The notes beneath the pieces were generated by a model. That model was not told the origin of the DNA. It ran no database searches and saw only the letters and a program-made list of their open reading frames with translations. Shown here in pieces: positions 25,791 through 33,647 of a stretch of DNA of 64,000 bases; the first letter of the stretch is position 1; the number at the start of each line of letters is the position of its first letter. Position numbers and translations under genes: made by a program. The DNA lies in NCBI GenBank assembly GCA_038210275.1, contig JBBQWV010000017.1:1-64000 (forward strand), read 5' to 3'. Source of the DNA: PALSA-1296 sp038210275 (GTDB taxonomy: Bacteria > Bacteroidota > Ignavibacteria > Palsa-1295).

Positions 25791-26213
25791 TTACTTATTC
25801 TCAACTCCATATCGTATTGCCGCTTCAAGTATATCAATATTTATATCCTTTAGATTTTTGAACTTGATACAATACCCGGTTACACTCGCTTTGCCGAGTT
25901 TCTCTCCAAACGTTTTGGCTAAGTATTTCTTATCTTCAATGCCCATGATATAGACGGAGATCCCGGTTGTGTTTGCGCTCAGACCAATTTGATAAAACTC
26001 TCTGGTTTTTCCGTTAGCATATTTTATGATCTGTGACCCATATCCTATATTAGGATTAGAGACAACTTTATTTTCACTGTTCTTCCCGTCCAAGAACCAT
26101 AATTTACATGACGGCATGATTAGTTGAATGATGCCGTGCAATGCTTGCATATCGCTACGTTTTGGCTCCGATTGGCTAGTAATATACACTGCGATTTGTT
26201 CTTGTATGTTCAT
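25791..26213 (-). CDS. DUF1801 domain protein
   Basis: 140 aa. The pattern of a YdhG/DUF1801 small cytosolic protein is visible: an N-terminal helix, LHGIIQLIMP, then KLWFLDG and IGYGSQIIKY, and a late GKASVTGYCIKFKNLKDI. The family has a compact alpha/beta fold of unknown activity, with some members linked to iron chaperone-like roles. It is AT-rich compared with the core genes around it. It is the last gene of the minus-strand accessory island, with a GCTAACAG motif in the 33-base spacer before it. Confidence 0.75.
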   Translation of the reverse strand: MNIQEQIAVYITSQSEPKRSDMQALHGIIQLIMPSCKLWFLDGKNSENKVVSNPNIGYGSQIIKYANGKTREFYQIGLSANTTGISVYIMGIEDKKYLAKTFGEKLGKASVTGYCIKFKNLKDINIDILEAAIRYGVENK

Positions 26214-26246
26214 ATAAAATAATGCTTAATACTGTTAGCGGAGGTC

Positions 26247-26732
26247 TTATTTATCTTTATTTGTGTAATATTCAAAATCAAAATAATGTCGCTTGTCACG
26301 TTCCCAAGCTTCACCTACTAGTCCTTTTTCACATTTGTCCACCGGAATTGCTTTACTACCATTTAAGTCTTGTATAGAGCCAAAATAAATTGAAAATGTT
26401 TTATGATCAAATTGTATTGCCATCCAATAAGCAGAAGCATTGTATTTTCTCTCAGCAGCAGATGATTTTTCATAAACATCTTGTCCAAGATTGTATCTAG
26501 TATTTAGTGTGCCGTTCTTCTGATATTTATTTCTAGCTTTTACGCTTATTATATATTTTAGCCCATTCTTTTCGCATTCAATATCAGCAAAGGTTTCGTT
26601 CATAGAATCATCATTCAAATTTCTAATTCTATCGAATTTTTTGTCAACCAATGCTTTTAAGGCAAAGAGTTCTCCCAATTCTCCGAGAGACTTTTTCCTT
26701 GCTGCTTCTTTTCTATTATCTGAGTCCATCAT
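26247..26732 (-). CDS. Putative PD-(D/E)XK-fold nuclease-like protein
   Basis: The frame extends upstream to 26813, but residues before the double Met at 26732/26729 look like translated spacer, so I choose 26732 (161 aa). KSLGELGELFALKAL is the N-terminal helix typical of resolvase/restriction-like folds, RIRNLNDD precedes NETFADIECEKNG, and LKYIISVKARNKY is the core strand. Asp in FADIE and Lys in SVK would be catalytic, but the usual acidic or Gln residue before VK is Ser, so activity is uncertain. C-terminal WERDKRHYFDFEYY is unassigned. It is low in GC. No methylase or partner is adjacent, so an orphan cassette gene is likely. Confidence 0.55.
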   Translation of the reverse strand: MMDSDNRKEAARKKSLGELGELFALKALVDKKFDRIRNLNDDSMNETFADIECEKNGLKYIISVKARNKYQKNGTLNTRYNLGQDVYEKSSAAERKYNASAYWMAIQFDHKTFSIYFGSIQDLNGSKAIPVDKCEKGLVGEAWERDKRHYFDFEYYTNKDK

Positions 26733-26827
26733 AATTAAATTATATACTTGCCTGTCTGTTGCCACAAAACTTGATATGAAGAACAAAGTTTTATTTAACC
26801 ACTGAGCCACCAATTTCTTTTTGGTGC

Positions 26828-26841
26828 TGTTAGCTGCGTTA
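26828..26841 (-). other. Spacer motif TAACGCAGCTAACA
   Basis: Read on the minus strand, the RibD-like gene's stop codon TAA is the start of TAACGCAGCTAACA, followed by ACCAA...TTGGT arms. The motif TAACGCAGC recurs directly after the stop of the YdeI-like gene (27460-27452), and GCTAACA recurs in two other spacers (26239-26233 and 28616-28610). This may be a cassette boundary; no integrase is present. Confidence 0.4.
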
Positions 26842-27411
26842 TTGTCTATCCAATAAGTAATTTAGTTCAGTTACTCCGCAAGTAAATTGCTTGGTAGCCA
26901 ATAGTTTTAGTTTTATTTTGTCTTTGATGCCTGTAAACAATGGAATGCCTCGTCCAAGAATAATTGGATTAACAAATAACCAGTAGCCGTCAATTAAGTT
27001 CAGTTGCATAAGTGAATGTGTTGCTCTCGGGCTGCCAAAAAGTAATATCTCGCTACCGGGCTGTTGTTTTATTTCATTTATTCTGTCCGAAAGATTGTCG
27101 CTGATAATTGTTGTGTTAGTCAAATCCGCGTCTTTCATTGTTTTGGATAAAACAATTTTGTGAGCTTTGGCATACCATTTTGAATGATCAATGTCGTGCT
27201 TGCTCGCATTCGGCTCGTCTCCTGCAGTGGGCCAGTAATTTTCCATCATCTCATAGGTTACTCGTCCATATAATGCAGTGTCGGTTTCGCTTATCCGCTT
27301 ACCGACATGATCAAAAATTTCTTCATCAACTTTGATCCAGTCCATTTCTCCATTCGGTCCTGCCACAAAACCGTCAAGCGATATGTGCATAAATGAAATT
27401 ATTTTTTTCAT
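26839..27411 (-). CDS. Dihydrofolate reductase family protein (RibD C-terminal-like)
   Basis: 190 aa. MKKIISFMHISLDGFVAGPN, then LYGRVTYEMMENYWP, SKTMKD and GSEILLFGSPRATHSLMQ match the RibD_C/YyaP branch of dihydrofolate reductase-fold proteins, which bind NADPH. The physiological substrate of this stand-alone branch is unknown; it is not the essential folate enzyme. It is one of the small genes of the accessory island, and its stop codon is embedded in a spacer motif shared with the neighbouring gene. Confidence 0.85.
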   Translation of the reverse strand: MKKIISFMHISLDGFVAGPNGEMDWIKVDEEIFDHVGKRISETDTALYGRVTYEMMENYWPTAGDEPNASKHDIDHSKWYAKAHKIVLSKTMKDADLTNTTIISDNLSDRINEIKQQPGSEILLFGSPRATHSLMQLNLIDGYWLFVNPIILGRGIPLFTGIKDKIKLKLLATKQFTCGVTELNYLLDRQ

Positions 27412-27460
27412 ATAGTTCTATTTTTTATTGCTGTCTATGTATGTTGTTTTGGCTGCGTTA

Positions 27461-28039
27461 CTAATCCTCCAACCCTTTCCCTTGCATGATCTGTTCCGTA
27501 GCTTTCTCGACTCGTGCTGCGCGGGTTTTGGATTGTTTGGCGGATGAGAAATGGAGGAGGTAGCCGCGTTGGCGTCCGGGCGTGAGAGCGTAAAACGCTT
27601 TCTTCAATTTGGGGTTCTCATCCAATGCAGTTTGGAATTCTTCAGCGATGGCGAATTCTGTCACCGCTTTCATCGGCACTTTCAATCCTGCTTTTTCCAC
27701 TTTGATGGCTTCATTGATATACGCTTTCAAGATGGATTCCAACTCAATGATTTCATGAATATTTGTGAAGCGGATCTGGCGCGCTGCTTGCACATTCTTC
27801 GTTTGTTGGATCAGAATGCTTTTGGCATCTTTTAACAAAGCACCTTTGAAAAATAAGATGGCGCAGTAATCCTTAAACACATGGATTAAAACGATGTTGT
27901 TTTCACCCAACGTGTAGCAAGGACAGCCCCATTTTAATTCTTCGTTCAAGCCGCAGTCAAGAACGATCGTTCTCAACTTAGCGATTTCTTTCTGCCACTT
28001 TCCTGTTTTATTAAAATACCAATCAACTTTAGGATTCAT
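27461..28039 (-). CDS. YdeI/OmpD-associated-type protein with DUF1801 region
   Basis: 192 aa. The N-terminal two-thirds resemble DUF1801 (LKWGCPCYTLGENNIVLIHV, KGALLKDA, QAARQIRF). The C-terminus (ALDENPKLKKAFYALTPGRQ, then RGYLLHFSSAKQSKTR) is the YdeI/OmdA signature with its basic end. The family is widespread in Bacteroidota as single small genes. A bacteriocin- or peptide-protection role has been suggested for some members, and I do not assume it here. GC is closer to the core genome than for its neighbours. Confidence 0.8.
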   Translation of the reverse strand: MNPKVDWYFNKTGKWQKEIAKLRTIVLDCGLNEELKWGCPCYTLGENNIVLIHVFKDYCAILFFKGALLKDAKSILIQQTKNVQAARQIRFTNIHEIIELESILKAYINEAIKVEKAGLKVPMKAVTEFAIAEEFQTALDENPKLKKAFYALTPGRQRGYLLHFSSAKQSKTRAARVEKATEQIMQGKGLED

Positions 28040-28079
28040 TTGTCAAAATGTGGTGGGTTAATTTGTTGCTCAGCTAAAA

Positions 28080-28607
28080 TTATTTGGTCGTCTTGACGCC
28101 CATCTGCACACCGAGTTTTTCATATTCAACGTCGTTAGGCTCCCATAATTCAACTTTGTTTCCTTCGACATCAATGACATGAACAAACTTTCCGTAATCG
28201 ACTGTTTCAATTTTATCAACAACAACGACTTTATCTTTTTTTAGTTCTTCAACAAGTGCTTCCAAATTATCAACTCTATAGTTGATCATAAAATCTTTTG
28301 TTGAAGGTTCAAAGTATTTTGTCGTTTCGGCAAACGGACTCCATTGAGTATATCCCTTCTTTGTTGAATCGGATGCTTGTCTCCACTCAAATACAGACCC
28401 GTATTGGTTTGTGTTCAATCCGAGGTGTGTACTATACCATTCTCTCATTTTCTTTGGATCTTTGCATTTAAAAAAAATCCCTCCAATGCTTGTTGCTTTT
28501 TTTATTGGTGCATCGCTATTGGATTTGTTCATTACTAGATTGTTAAAAGCGAATCCAAGTCCGAATGATACTGCAAGCGCGAATGAAATGAGTATTGTTT
28601 TTTTCAT
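28080..28607 (-). CDS. Exported VOC (glyoxalase-fold) protein
   Basis: 175 aa. Residues 1-25 (MKKTILISFALAVSFGLGFA) make a signal peptide or membrane anchor, unusual for the vicinal-oxygen-chelate fold, which is normally cytosolic. The VOC domain runs from ~40: IGGIFFKCKDPKKMREWY, HLGLN, FEWRQ, DFMINYRVDN, and GKFVHVIDVEGNKVELWEP near the end, whose Glu is in the usual metal position. Substrate unknown. Its upstream region has a palindrome overlapping a TTGACA (see 28708-28721), and GCTAACA just before the start. Confidence 0.8.
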   Translation of the reverse strand: MKKTILISFALAVSFGLGFAFNNLVMNKSNSDAPIKKATSIGGIFFKCKDPKKMREWYSTHLGLNTNQYGSVFEWRQASDSTKKGYTQWSPFAETTKYFEPSTKDFMINYRVDNLEALVEELKKDKVVVVDKIETVDYGKFVHVIDVEGNKVELWEPNDVEYEKLGVQMGVKTTK

Positions 28608-28707
28608 AATGTTAGCTTTTCATTTATATTCTTAACGAACCTTGAAAACCATTAACAGCATAGTTAAGATTCTGCTGCGAATTCGTATTAACCGTCGCCG
28701 ACCTTTG

Positions 28708-28721
28708 TCAAGTATACTTGA
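28708..28721 (-). promoter_or_regulatory. Palindromic operator candidate overlapping TTGACA
   Basis: TCAAGTATACTTGA is a perfect 14-base palindrome. On the minus strand its end runs into TTGACAAAGG, and TACGAATTCG lies 15-20 bases further, about 100 bases upstream of the VOC gene. The arrangement fits a repressor site over a -35 box. No regulator can be assigned from sequence alone. Confidence 0.4.
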
Positions 28722-28780
28722 AATAGTTTTTAGTTACGATTTGAGTTGTAAATCACTCTAGCGAGAATAAGTCTATATCT

Positions 28781-28802
28781 CTTTCGCAGATACTTGCGAA
28801 AG
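28781..28802. terminator. Hairpin after the DoxX gene
   Basis: CTTTCGCA and TGCGAAAG pair perfectly around a six-base loop, 11 bases beyond the DoxX-family stop codon on the minus strand. There is no T tract after it, so it is a weak terminator or an RNA-stabilising hairpin. Confidence 0.45.
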
Positions 28803-28812
28803 TGGTGAATGA

Positions 28813-29205
28813 TTATTGATTTTCTACCATTATCTTTCTACCCGCTGGCCTGAAATACCACGATAACAGTGTCAGGAAAAGAAGGAGCAATGCAGGAAGC
28901 ATTGCACTTACGGAATCACCCGATGCTATATGCGAATATATTGCTCCTGTCGTTAGAAAGAACATACCTGCATACGCCCATTCTTTTAGTAAAGGAAATT
29001 TAGGGATAAGCATTGTTATAGCTCCCAACATTTTCCAAATGCCGAGTAGTGTCAGAAGATAGAGAGGATAGCCCAAATGTGTGATCATCTCTGCTCCACC
29101 TTGTCCCTCTTTCCCTTTGAGTAACTGGACTACTCCGGTAGATACCATTCCTAATGCAAGCCAGATCGTAGCAACCCAATAGATGATTTTATTTCTCTTT
29201 GGCAT
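28813..29205 (-). CDS. DoxX-like membrane protein
   Basis: 130 aa with four predicted membrane helices (VATIWLALGMVSTGVVQLL, YLLTLLGIWKMLGAITMLI, AYAGMFFLTTGAIYSHI, LPALLLLFLTLLSWYF). This is the DoxX/DoxX_2 layout, an inner-membrane family whose role is unclear and often linked to redox stress. It lies four bases after the SRPBCC gene and ends the ArsR-SRPBCC-DoxX unit, a recurring gene trio in Bacteroidota. Confidence 0.85.
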   Translation of the reverse strand: MPKRNKIIYWVATIWLALGMVSTGVVQLLKGKEGQGGAEMITHLGYPLYLLTLLGIWKMLGAITMLIPKFPLLKEWAYAGMFFLTTGAIYSHIASGDSVSAMLPALLLLFLTLLSWYFRPAGRKIMVENQ

Positions 29206-29209
29206 GATG

Positions 29210-29677
29210 TTATTTTAATTTACTTACAATGTCTTGTAATCGGTTGTGTGCCATGTTTATGCCTCCGGCAAAGGGTAACCTCAGCACTTGATCTCTGAGT
29301 GCAGCCGATTCATAGATTACGTGCATTTTGAGTTTACTGGTGTCATCAGTGAGTTTTTCAAACTCATAGATCTCAAGCTGGACTCCGAAAGGAGTATTCT
29401 CCATTTCAAATGTTCGCGTGATCTTCCGGTTCGGGTTAAATTCATGGATCACTCCATTTGACCGAAATACCACATTTCCATTCGCATCGGTTGTTTCAAA
29501 TTGATAACTGCCGTGCCTTTTACTTTCAAGTTTCAGCACTTTCGTCCCCATCCATTGCTCAACAATCTCAGGCTCTTCATACGCTTTAAAAAGTAATTCC
29601 AACGGCAGATCAAATTCCCTTGTGATGACTAATTCCTGTTTGCCGTCTTCGGCATTGATATTTGTTTTTTGCTTCAT
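29210..29677 (-). CDS. SRPBCC/AHSA1 domain protein (module 1)
   Basis: 155 aa with the START-like helix-grip fold of the Aha1-C branch: TREFDLPLELLFKAYEEPE, VEQWMGTKVLKLE, GVIHEFNPNRKITRTFEME and a C-terminal helix MAHNRLQDIVSKL. Such proteins have a hydrophobic pocket; no ligand is known. It begins one base after the ArsR stop, so the pair is translationally linked. A second ArsR-SRPBCC pair ends the window (63574 onward). Confidence 0.85.
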   Translation of the reverse strand: MKQKTNINAEDGKQELVITREFDLPLELLFKAYEEPEIVEQWMGTKVLKLESKRHGSYQFETTDANGNVVFRSNGVIHEFNPNRKITRTFEMENTPFGVQLEIYEFEKLTDDTSKLKMHVIYESAALRDQVLRLPFAGGINMAHNRLQDIVSKLK

Positions 29678-29678
29678 A

Positions 29679-30017
29679 TTATTTTATTTTTTTGTCCGCT
29701 GCGGCGGAATATTCTTTCATTACGGATTCCAATTTATTAAACCTGCCATCCCACATTTTGCGGAACGGCTCTAGAAACTCGGCGACTTCTTTCATTTTTT
29801 TGGGATTTAAGCGGTAGAATACTTCTCTGCCTTCTTGCTCATGCTTCACGAGTTCACATTCTGTGAGTATTCGAAGATGTTTTGAAACAGTAGGTCGTGC
29901 AGTGTCAAAGTTTGCAGCGATGGCTCCAGCAGTCATGGATTGTGAAGCAACCAACAGAAGTATAGCCCTTCTTGTCGGGTCTGCTATGGCTTGAAAAACG
30001 TCGCGTCGTAAATTCAT
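29679..30017 (-). CDS. ArsR-family transcriptional regulator (module 1)
   Basis: 112 aa. The winged helix is clear: MNLRRDVFQAIADPTRRAIL, then MTAGAIAANF, recognition helix ARPTVSKHLRILTECEL and the wing VKHEQEGREVFYRL. There is no cysteine pair of the ArsR/SmtB metal sites, so this belongs to the non-metal subgroup that typically precedes AHSA1 genes. Probable autorepressor; an inverted repeat lies 9 bases upstream of the start (30026-30045). It is a paralogue of the regulator at 63574. Confidence 0.9.
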   Translation of the reverse strand: MNLRRDVFQAIADPTRRAILLLVASQSMTAGAIAANFDTARPTVSKHLRILTECELVKHEQEGREVFYRLNPKKMKEVAEFLEPFRKMWDGRFNKLESVMKEYSAAADKKIK

Positions 30018-30025
30018 CGTGTAGC

Positions 30026-30045
30026 CATATAACTACGCATATATG
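30026..30045 (-). promoter_or_regulatory. Operator candidate upstream of ArsR module 1
   Basis: CATATA and TATATG arms with an eight-base spacer, directly upstream of the ArsR start. AT-rich interrupted palindromes of this kind are typical ArsR-family operators. It overlaps the region where the promoter should be. Confidence 0.5.
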
Positions 30046-30134
30046 TGTTACAGTTCCAAGAGAATTATCGGAACCTTGATTTTTTGGGATGTGTGAAGTC
30101 AGTGGGACGGACTTTAGTCCGTCTATGTTTCAAC

Positions 30135-32129
30135 CTACCGGGTAACAATCACTGGCAAATCCGTTAAAGTAGTCCCATAACTTACCCGCACATCATAAAC
30201 TCCATTTGCAAGGGGCAGCACAACCTTCACCGGAGAATTCTTGCCAATTGAAACATAGTTCACACTTCGCTTTACTCCAAGCATATCATAAACCGCAACG
30301 CTTACCTCGCCAAGATCGGCAGATGAAGTGATGGAAATATCTCCGCTTGTCGGATTCGGAATAATACGAAGTTGCGGCATTGTACTATCATGAATAAAGC
30401 GAGAAATAGTTTGTATCCCACAGCCTAAGGGAGGAGTGATCGTGCTCGTTACCGATGCCGGCAAAATATATTGGCATGGCGATTTTGTAGTTAAAATAGT
30501 GACTGAGTCGAATGTCACATGAAATTGCGGAGTAAGTGAATCATTAAATACATCGAACCTTGCATACCCTAAAATAACATTCGGTTTCGCCTGTGCAATA
30601 TGAAGCTTCGATCTTCCACTCCACTCTTCACCCGGTATATCGAGTAGAACATTTGCAGGAGAATATGAGCCGCGATAGATCAGCTGTTTATCATATTGCA
30701 AGACAAGATCAATATCTTCTTCATGATCAAGGCCATTGATTGAGATTGGTACATTAACGGAGCCGCCAATAGTATCGGTGGGCTGATCGGTAGTTGCGAT
30801 GGAGAGGGGATGGGGGGGGATTCCAAAGCCTTGTAATAAAATTGTATCTGATGTCCCATCACTTAGTGATACTAAAAGACTTGCAGTAAGTTGCCCACTT
30901 TTTGTTGGGCTGAAGATTACACCAATGGAATCTCCCACGATTGGTATTAACGAATAGTTGGATGCAGCTTTGCCGACTATTTCTAGATTAGTAATATCGG
31001 GTGGATTGCAATGTGATGTAAAATATTTTATGTAACGAGTAATATTATTGCAGGCAAAACTATCTTTCGCAAAAAGTATTTTATCTGAAAACGATAATTT
31101 TCCATTCTTGGGAAAGAAAAGTGAATCTCCTCCGCTATTCAACGTTTCCCAAATAGACCCTTGCGAATCAACTGCAAATACGATATTATCATTCATTGCC
31201 GTAACGAATCGGGTATCGAGAGTATTCGGAGGTCCGCTAATAAATTTCCATGATTGACCTTGGTCGGTGGAGCGTTCTACGTTTGAGTATGTTTGTGCAA
31301 ATACTGCATTTTCTGAAACTGCAATGGAGCCGCAATAATATGGTAAGGAATTAGGGTGATTCAACGTCCATGAGGAACCGGTGTTATGTGAGACATATAT
31401 AGAAGAGAATTGGTCGATCGGTGCAAGAATTTCTTCATTGGAAATATAGAATACTGTCGTGTCACAAAGATCTCTTTCAACGGAAAAACTGTCCCAGTCA
31501 AAGATCCCAGGAGTTGGAATCCAGCTTTGCCCAGCATCACTCGTTTTATAAAGCTTTCCCCCGCCCTTAGTAGGTCCAGCTATCGCGTAAGCAGTTCCTC
31601 CGCTGCCAGATCGAACGTTAAATACTGTTATATCAAGATGATTGATGCTCCAATTGCCGCCGCCATCTGTTGTTACAAAAATATCACCTTCATTGGTGCA
31701 TGTGATGATGTTTTTTGGTGATCCGGCAAAACAAATTCCTAAAATTGCTCCTCTTGCAGGTGGTGAAATATCGCGCCATGAAAAACCCTGATCAGTAGTA
31801 ATGTATACCTGGCCTTTTTTCGTACTCACTGCCGCAATTCTCTCATCATACGATGCCATATCCATAACTATTCCGCTTCGACTAGAGGAAAAAGGAGAAC
31901 GTAAAGACCATGCTTTACCTGAGTCTATAGATATCCAAACATCATCGAATGCTACCCACAAGATACCGTTATGATGCGTAATAATTCCACCACCACCTAT
32001 GACATATTTGCCTGGCAAGTTACTCAATAAATTAGGTGCTACATTCTTCCATTGCGCATAAACATTTGTCGTTGTAAAGAGTACAAACAGGGCGAAAAAG
32101 AGGATTGGTTTGTATCTGGAAGCCTTCAT
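30135..32129 (-). CDS. T9SS-sorted beta-propeller (YCF48/BNR-like) protein
   Basis: The frame extends to 32189, but ATG 32129 starts a proper signal peptide (MKASRYKPILFFALFVLFTT to VYAQ), giving 664 aa. Residues ~40-340 contain repeated SxDxGxxW units of the sialidase/YCF48 propeller class (ISIDSGKAWSL, ITTDQGFSWRD, VTTDGGGNWS, KTSDAGQSW, STDQGQSW). A choice-of-anchor-like and cohesin-like beta region follows (~350-580). The tail has IIPNPTSGDISITSS, VAVYDMLGVKRS and final LPVIVTR, a T9SS type A domain. It probably acts as a cell-surface recognition or scaffold protein. The last ~30 codons lie just upstream of the ArsR operator. Confidence 0.8.
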   Translation of the reverse strand: MKASRYKPILFFALFVLFTTTNVYAQWKNVAPNLLSNLPGKYVIGGGGIITHHNGILWVAFDDVWISIDSGKAWSLRSPFSSSRSGIVMDMASYDERIAAVSTKKGQVYITTDQGFSWRDISPPARGAILGICFAGSPKNIITCTNEGDIFVTTDGGGNWSINHLDITVFNVRSGSGGTAYAIAGPTKGGGKLYKTSDAGQSWIPTPGIFDWDSFSVERDLCDTTVFYISNEEILAPIDQFSSIYVSHNTGSSWTLNHPNSLPYYCGSIAVSENAVFAQTYSNVERSTDQGQSWKFISGPPNTLDTRFVTAMNDNIVFAVDSQGSIWETLNSGGDSLFFPKNGKLSFSDKILFAKDSFACNNITRYIKYFTSHCNPPDITNLEIVGKAASNYSLIPIVGDSIGVIFSPTKSGQLTASLLVSLSDGTSDTILLQGFGIPPHPLSIATTDQPTDTIGGSVNVPISINGLDHEEDIDLVLQYDKQLIYRGSYSPANVLLDIPGEEWSGRSKLHIAQAKPNVILGYARFDVFNDSLTPQFHVTFDSVTILTTKSPCQYILPASVTSTITPPLGCGIQTISRFIHDSTMPQLRIIPNPTSGDISITSSADLGEVSVAVYDMLGVKRSVNYVSIGKNSPVKVVLPLANGVYDVRVSYGTTLTDLPVIVTR

Positions 32130-32186
32130 AATGGAAATAACACGAAATGGAATTGATAGTTTCACCGGAAGAACGTAAAACCCTCT

Positions 32187-32220
32187 CAAAAATCCTTTAA
32201 TCCCATAAATCCCGGTTCAG
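32187..32220. repeat. Partial AATCC-type repeat (TTTAATCCC...GGTTCAG)
   Basis: AAAATCCTTTAATCCCATAA followed by ATCCCGGTTCAG resembles the right arm of the larger inverted repeat at 46881-46966 (TTAATCCC, AATCCAGGTTCAG). Its end overlaps the stop codon of the EamA gene. Confidence 0.5.
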
Positions 32221-33146
32221 ATACGCTTCTTAAAATTAATCTGTCCGATGACCATGCTTCCTATAATAATCATTGCACCGATAAATTCTCCCGTGCTTAG
32301 TCTTTCACTCATCCATAGGTATCCGATGAATGCGGCAACAACGGGTTCGAGTGTATAGATGAGGACGGCAGATGTCGGGGACACTTCTTTTTGGTACATC
32401 ACTTGAATGAATGTTGAAAGAGCAGTTGCGAATATTGTGGTATAAAGAACCGCGAAAACAACATTGCCCGTAAGTACAATATGCGGAGTTTCGGTAAAAG
32501 GAAGAACAAGGAGAATAATTATTAAGCCGATACATAATTGCATTGCGCTGATCATCATCACGGATGGATGTTCGCCGCCGGAAACCTCATTGGCAATAGT
32601 ATGAATTTTATCAAGCCAGAGAATATAAATTCCGAAGCTGAATGCGCAAAGTAATGTCAGCACATCGCCAACAACTATTTGCTCGACCGGATAGGGATGG
32701 ATCAGAAAAATAATGCCGACGAGCGAAAGCATGATGGCAAATATTTTCTGGGAGGAGAATTTTTCATGTCCGATCATCTTCGAAAAGATTGGCGTCCACA
32801 AAACTGTTGTTGAAGTGAGGAAAGCCGACTTTGATGTTGTTGTCGTTACGAGTCCCACAAATTGGAAAATATATCCTAAGCCAAGTGTCGATCCGATAAT
32901 GAGCGCCTGCTTGCGGAATTTCCTATCATTTGCATTCTTCGGAGCGAACAAAACCCGAATGCCTCTTCTCGAATCTTCTGAAATGACTAAAAATATTCCG
33001 AGTGAAAGAAAAAACCTGATCGAAGCGAAGAGAAGAGGGGATATATCGGAAAAGGCATTTTGTACAATGGAGAATGTCGTACCCCAGACGGCTGTCAGGA
33101 TAGTCAGGATAATAATGGCACGGGTTCTCTTGCTTTGTTTTGGCAT
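32217..33146 (-). CDS. EamA/DMT-family membrane transporter
   Basis: 309 aa with ten hydrophobic segments in two EamA halves (first half RAIIILTILTAVWGTTFSIV, second half VGDVLTLLCAFSFGIYILWL). The signature W-GTTF, the P near YPVEQ and SVLIYTLEP-like SAVLIYTLEPVVAAFIGYLW are typical of drug/metabolite transporters of the RhaT/YdcZ type. Substrate unknown. The stop codon overlaps a repeat arm. Upstream is a long gap shared with rpoB. Confidence 0.9.
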   Translation of the reverse strand: MPKQSKRTRAIIILTILTAVWGTTFSIVQNAFSDISPLLFASIRFFLSLGIFLVISEDSRRGIRVLFAPKNANDRKFRKQALIIGSTLGLGYIFQFVGLVTTTTSKSAFLTSTTVLWTPIFSKMIGHEKFSSQKIFAIMLSLVGIIFLIHPYPVEQIVVGDVLTLLCAFSFGIYILWLDKIHTIANEVSGGEHPSVMMISAMQLCIGLIIILLVLPFTETPHIVLTGNVVFAVLYTTIFATALSTFIQVMYQKEVSPTSAVLIYTLEPVVAAFIGYLWMSERLSTGEFIGAMIIIGSMVIGQINFKKRI

Positions 33147-33231
33147 GGGCGAAGATAACAGTACTCTTTCGCTTGAGGTGCCGCATCTCGTTATGGGAAA
33201 AGAGTGTCCTTTCCAACGACTATTAATAGCC

Positions 33232-33359
33232 TGTCATTGCGAGGGGGGCTTTTGCCCGACGTGGCAATCTAAAATATTGAAATATTTCACAAAGTCTAAG
33301 TTCTTAGATTGCCACGTCGTTTTCTTCTCCTTCGTCGAAGAAAGCTCCTCGCAATGACA
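33232..33359. repeat. REP-like element, copy C (complete)
   Basis: TGTCATTGCGAG (33232-33243) and CTCGCAATGACA (33348-33359) are the ends; ACGTGGCAATCTAAAAT and TTAGATTGCCACGT are the inner arms. The right half shares the GTCGAAGAA/TTCTTC segments with copy A in inverted orientation. Confidence 0.85.
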
Positions 33360-33563
33360 TTCTTAAACAACCGCAATTATAGTTGCTGCTGCCAGAATAT
33401 GAGATAATACGGGAATTTTTAACCCCTCAATACGGTTTGTAATCGGCTATAATTGTAATTCTTCTGCCGGACACAACAAACTGCGATCTAAATCGTCGTC
33501 TCGTGTGGAAGCGTTCAACTAAACTAACAAAAGATCTTGACCCGACAAACGACAACTCGGCTT

Positions 33564-33603
33564 GCGCGTTATTCCGAAACTGCGCGTTTTTCTTTTTCCT
33601 TTT
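33564..33603 (+). terminator. Attenuator-like hairpin in the rpoB leader
   Basis: GCGCGTT (33564-33570) pairs with AAC-T-GCGC (one bulged T, to 33585), followed by GTTTTTCTTTTTCCTTTT. This has the form of an intrinsic terminator 150 bases upstream of rpoB, so partial termination or attenuation is possible. In most bacteria a partial terminator of this type lies between rplL and rpoB. Confidence 0.5.
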
Positions 33604-33628
33604 CGAATAATTTTCCATTGCTTTCTTT

Positions 33629-33647
33629 GACAGGAAATAGTCCTGTC
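33629..33647 (+). promoter_or_regulatory. Leader hairpin GACAGGA/TCCTGTC
   Basis: Perfect seven-base stem with loop AATAG in the rpoB leader, about 105 bases before the start codon. Role unknown; possibly mRNA processing or regulation. Confidence 0.4.

Noticed and set aside
26732..26813. N-terminal 27-residue extension of the nuclease-like protein
   Set aside because: The extension lies in the spacer containing the repeated motif and AT-rich promoter-like sequence; the double ATG at 26732/26729 fits the domain start.
26814..26841. True integron attC site
   Set aside because: The two core sites are not mutually complementary as in standard attC, and no integrase is present, so only cassette-like is claimed.
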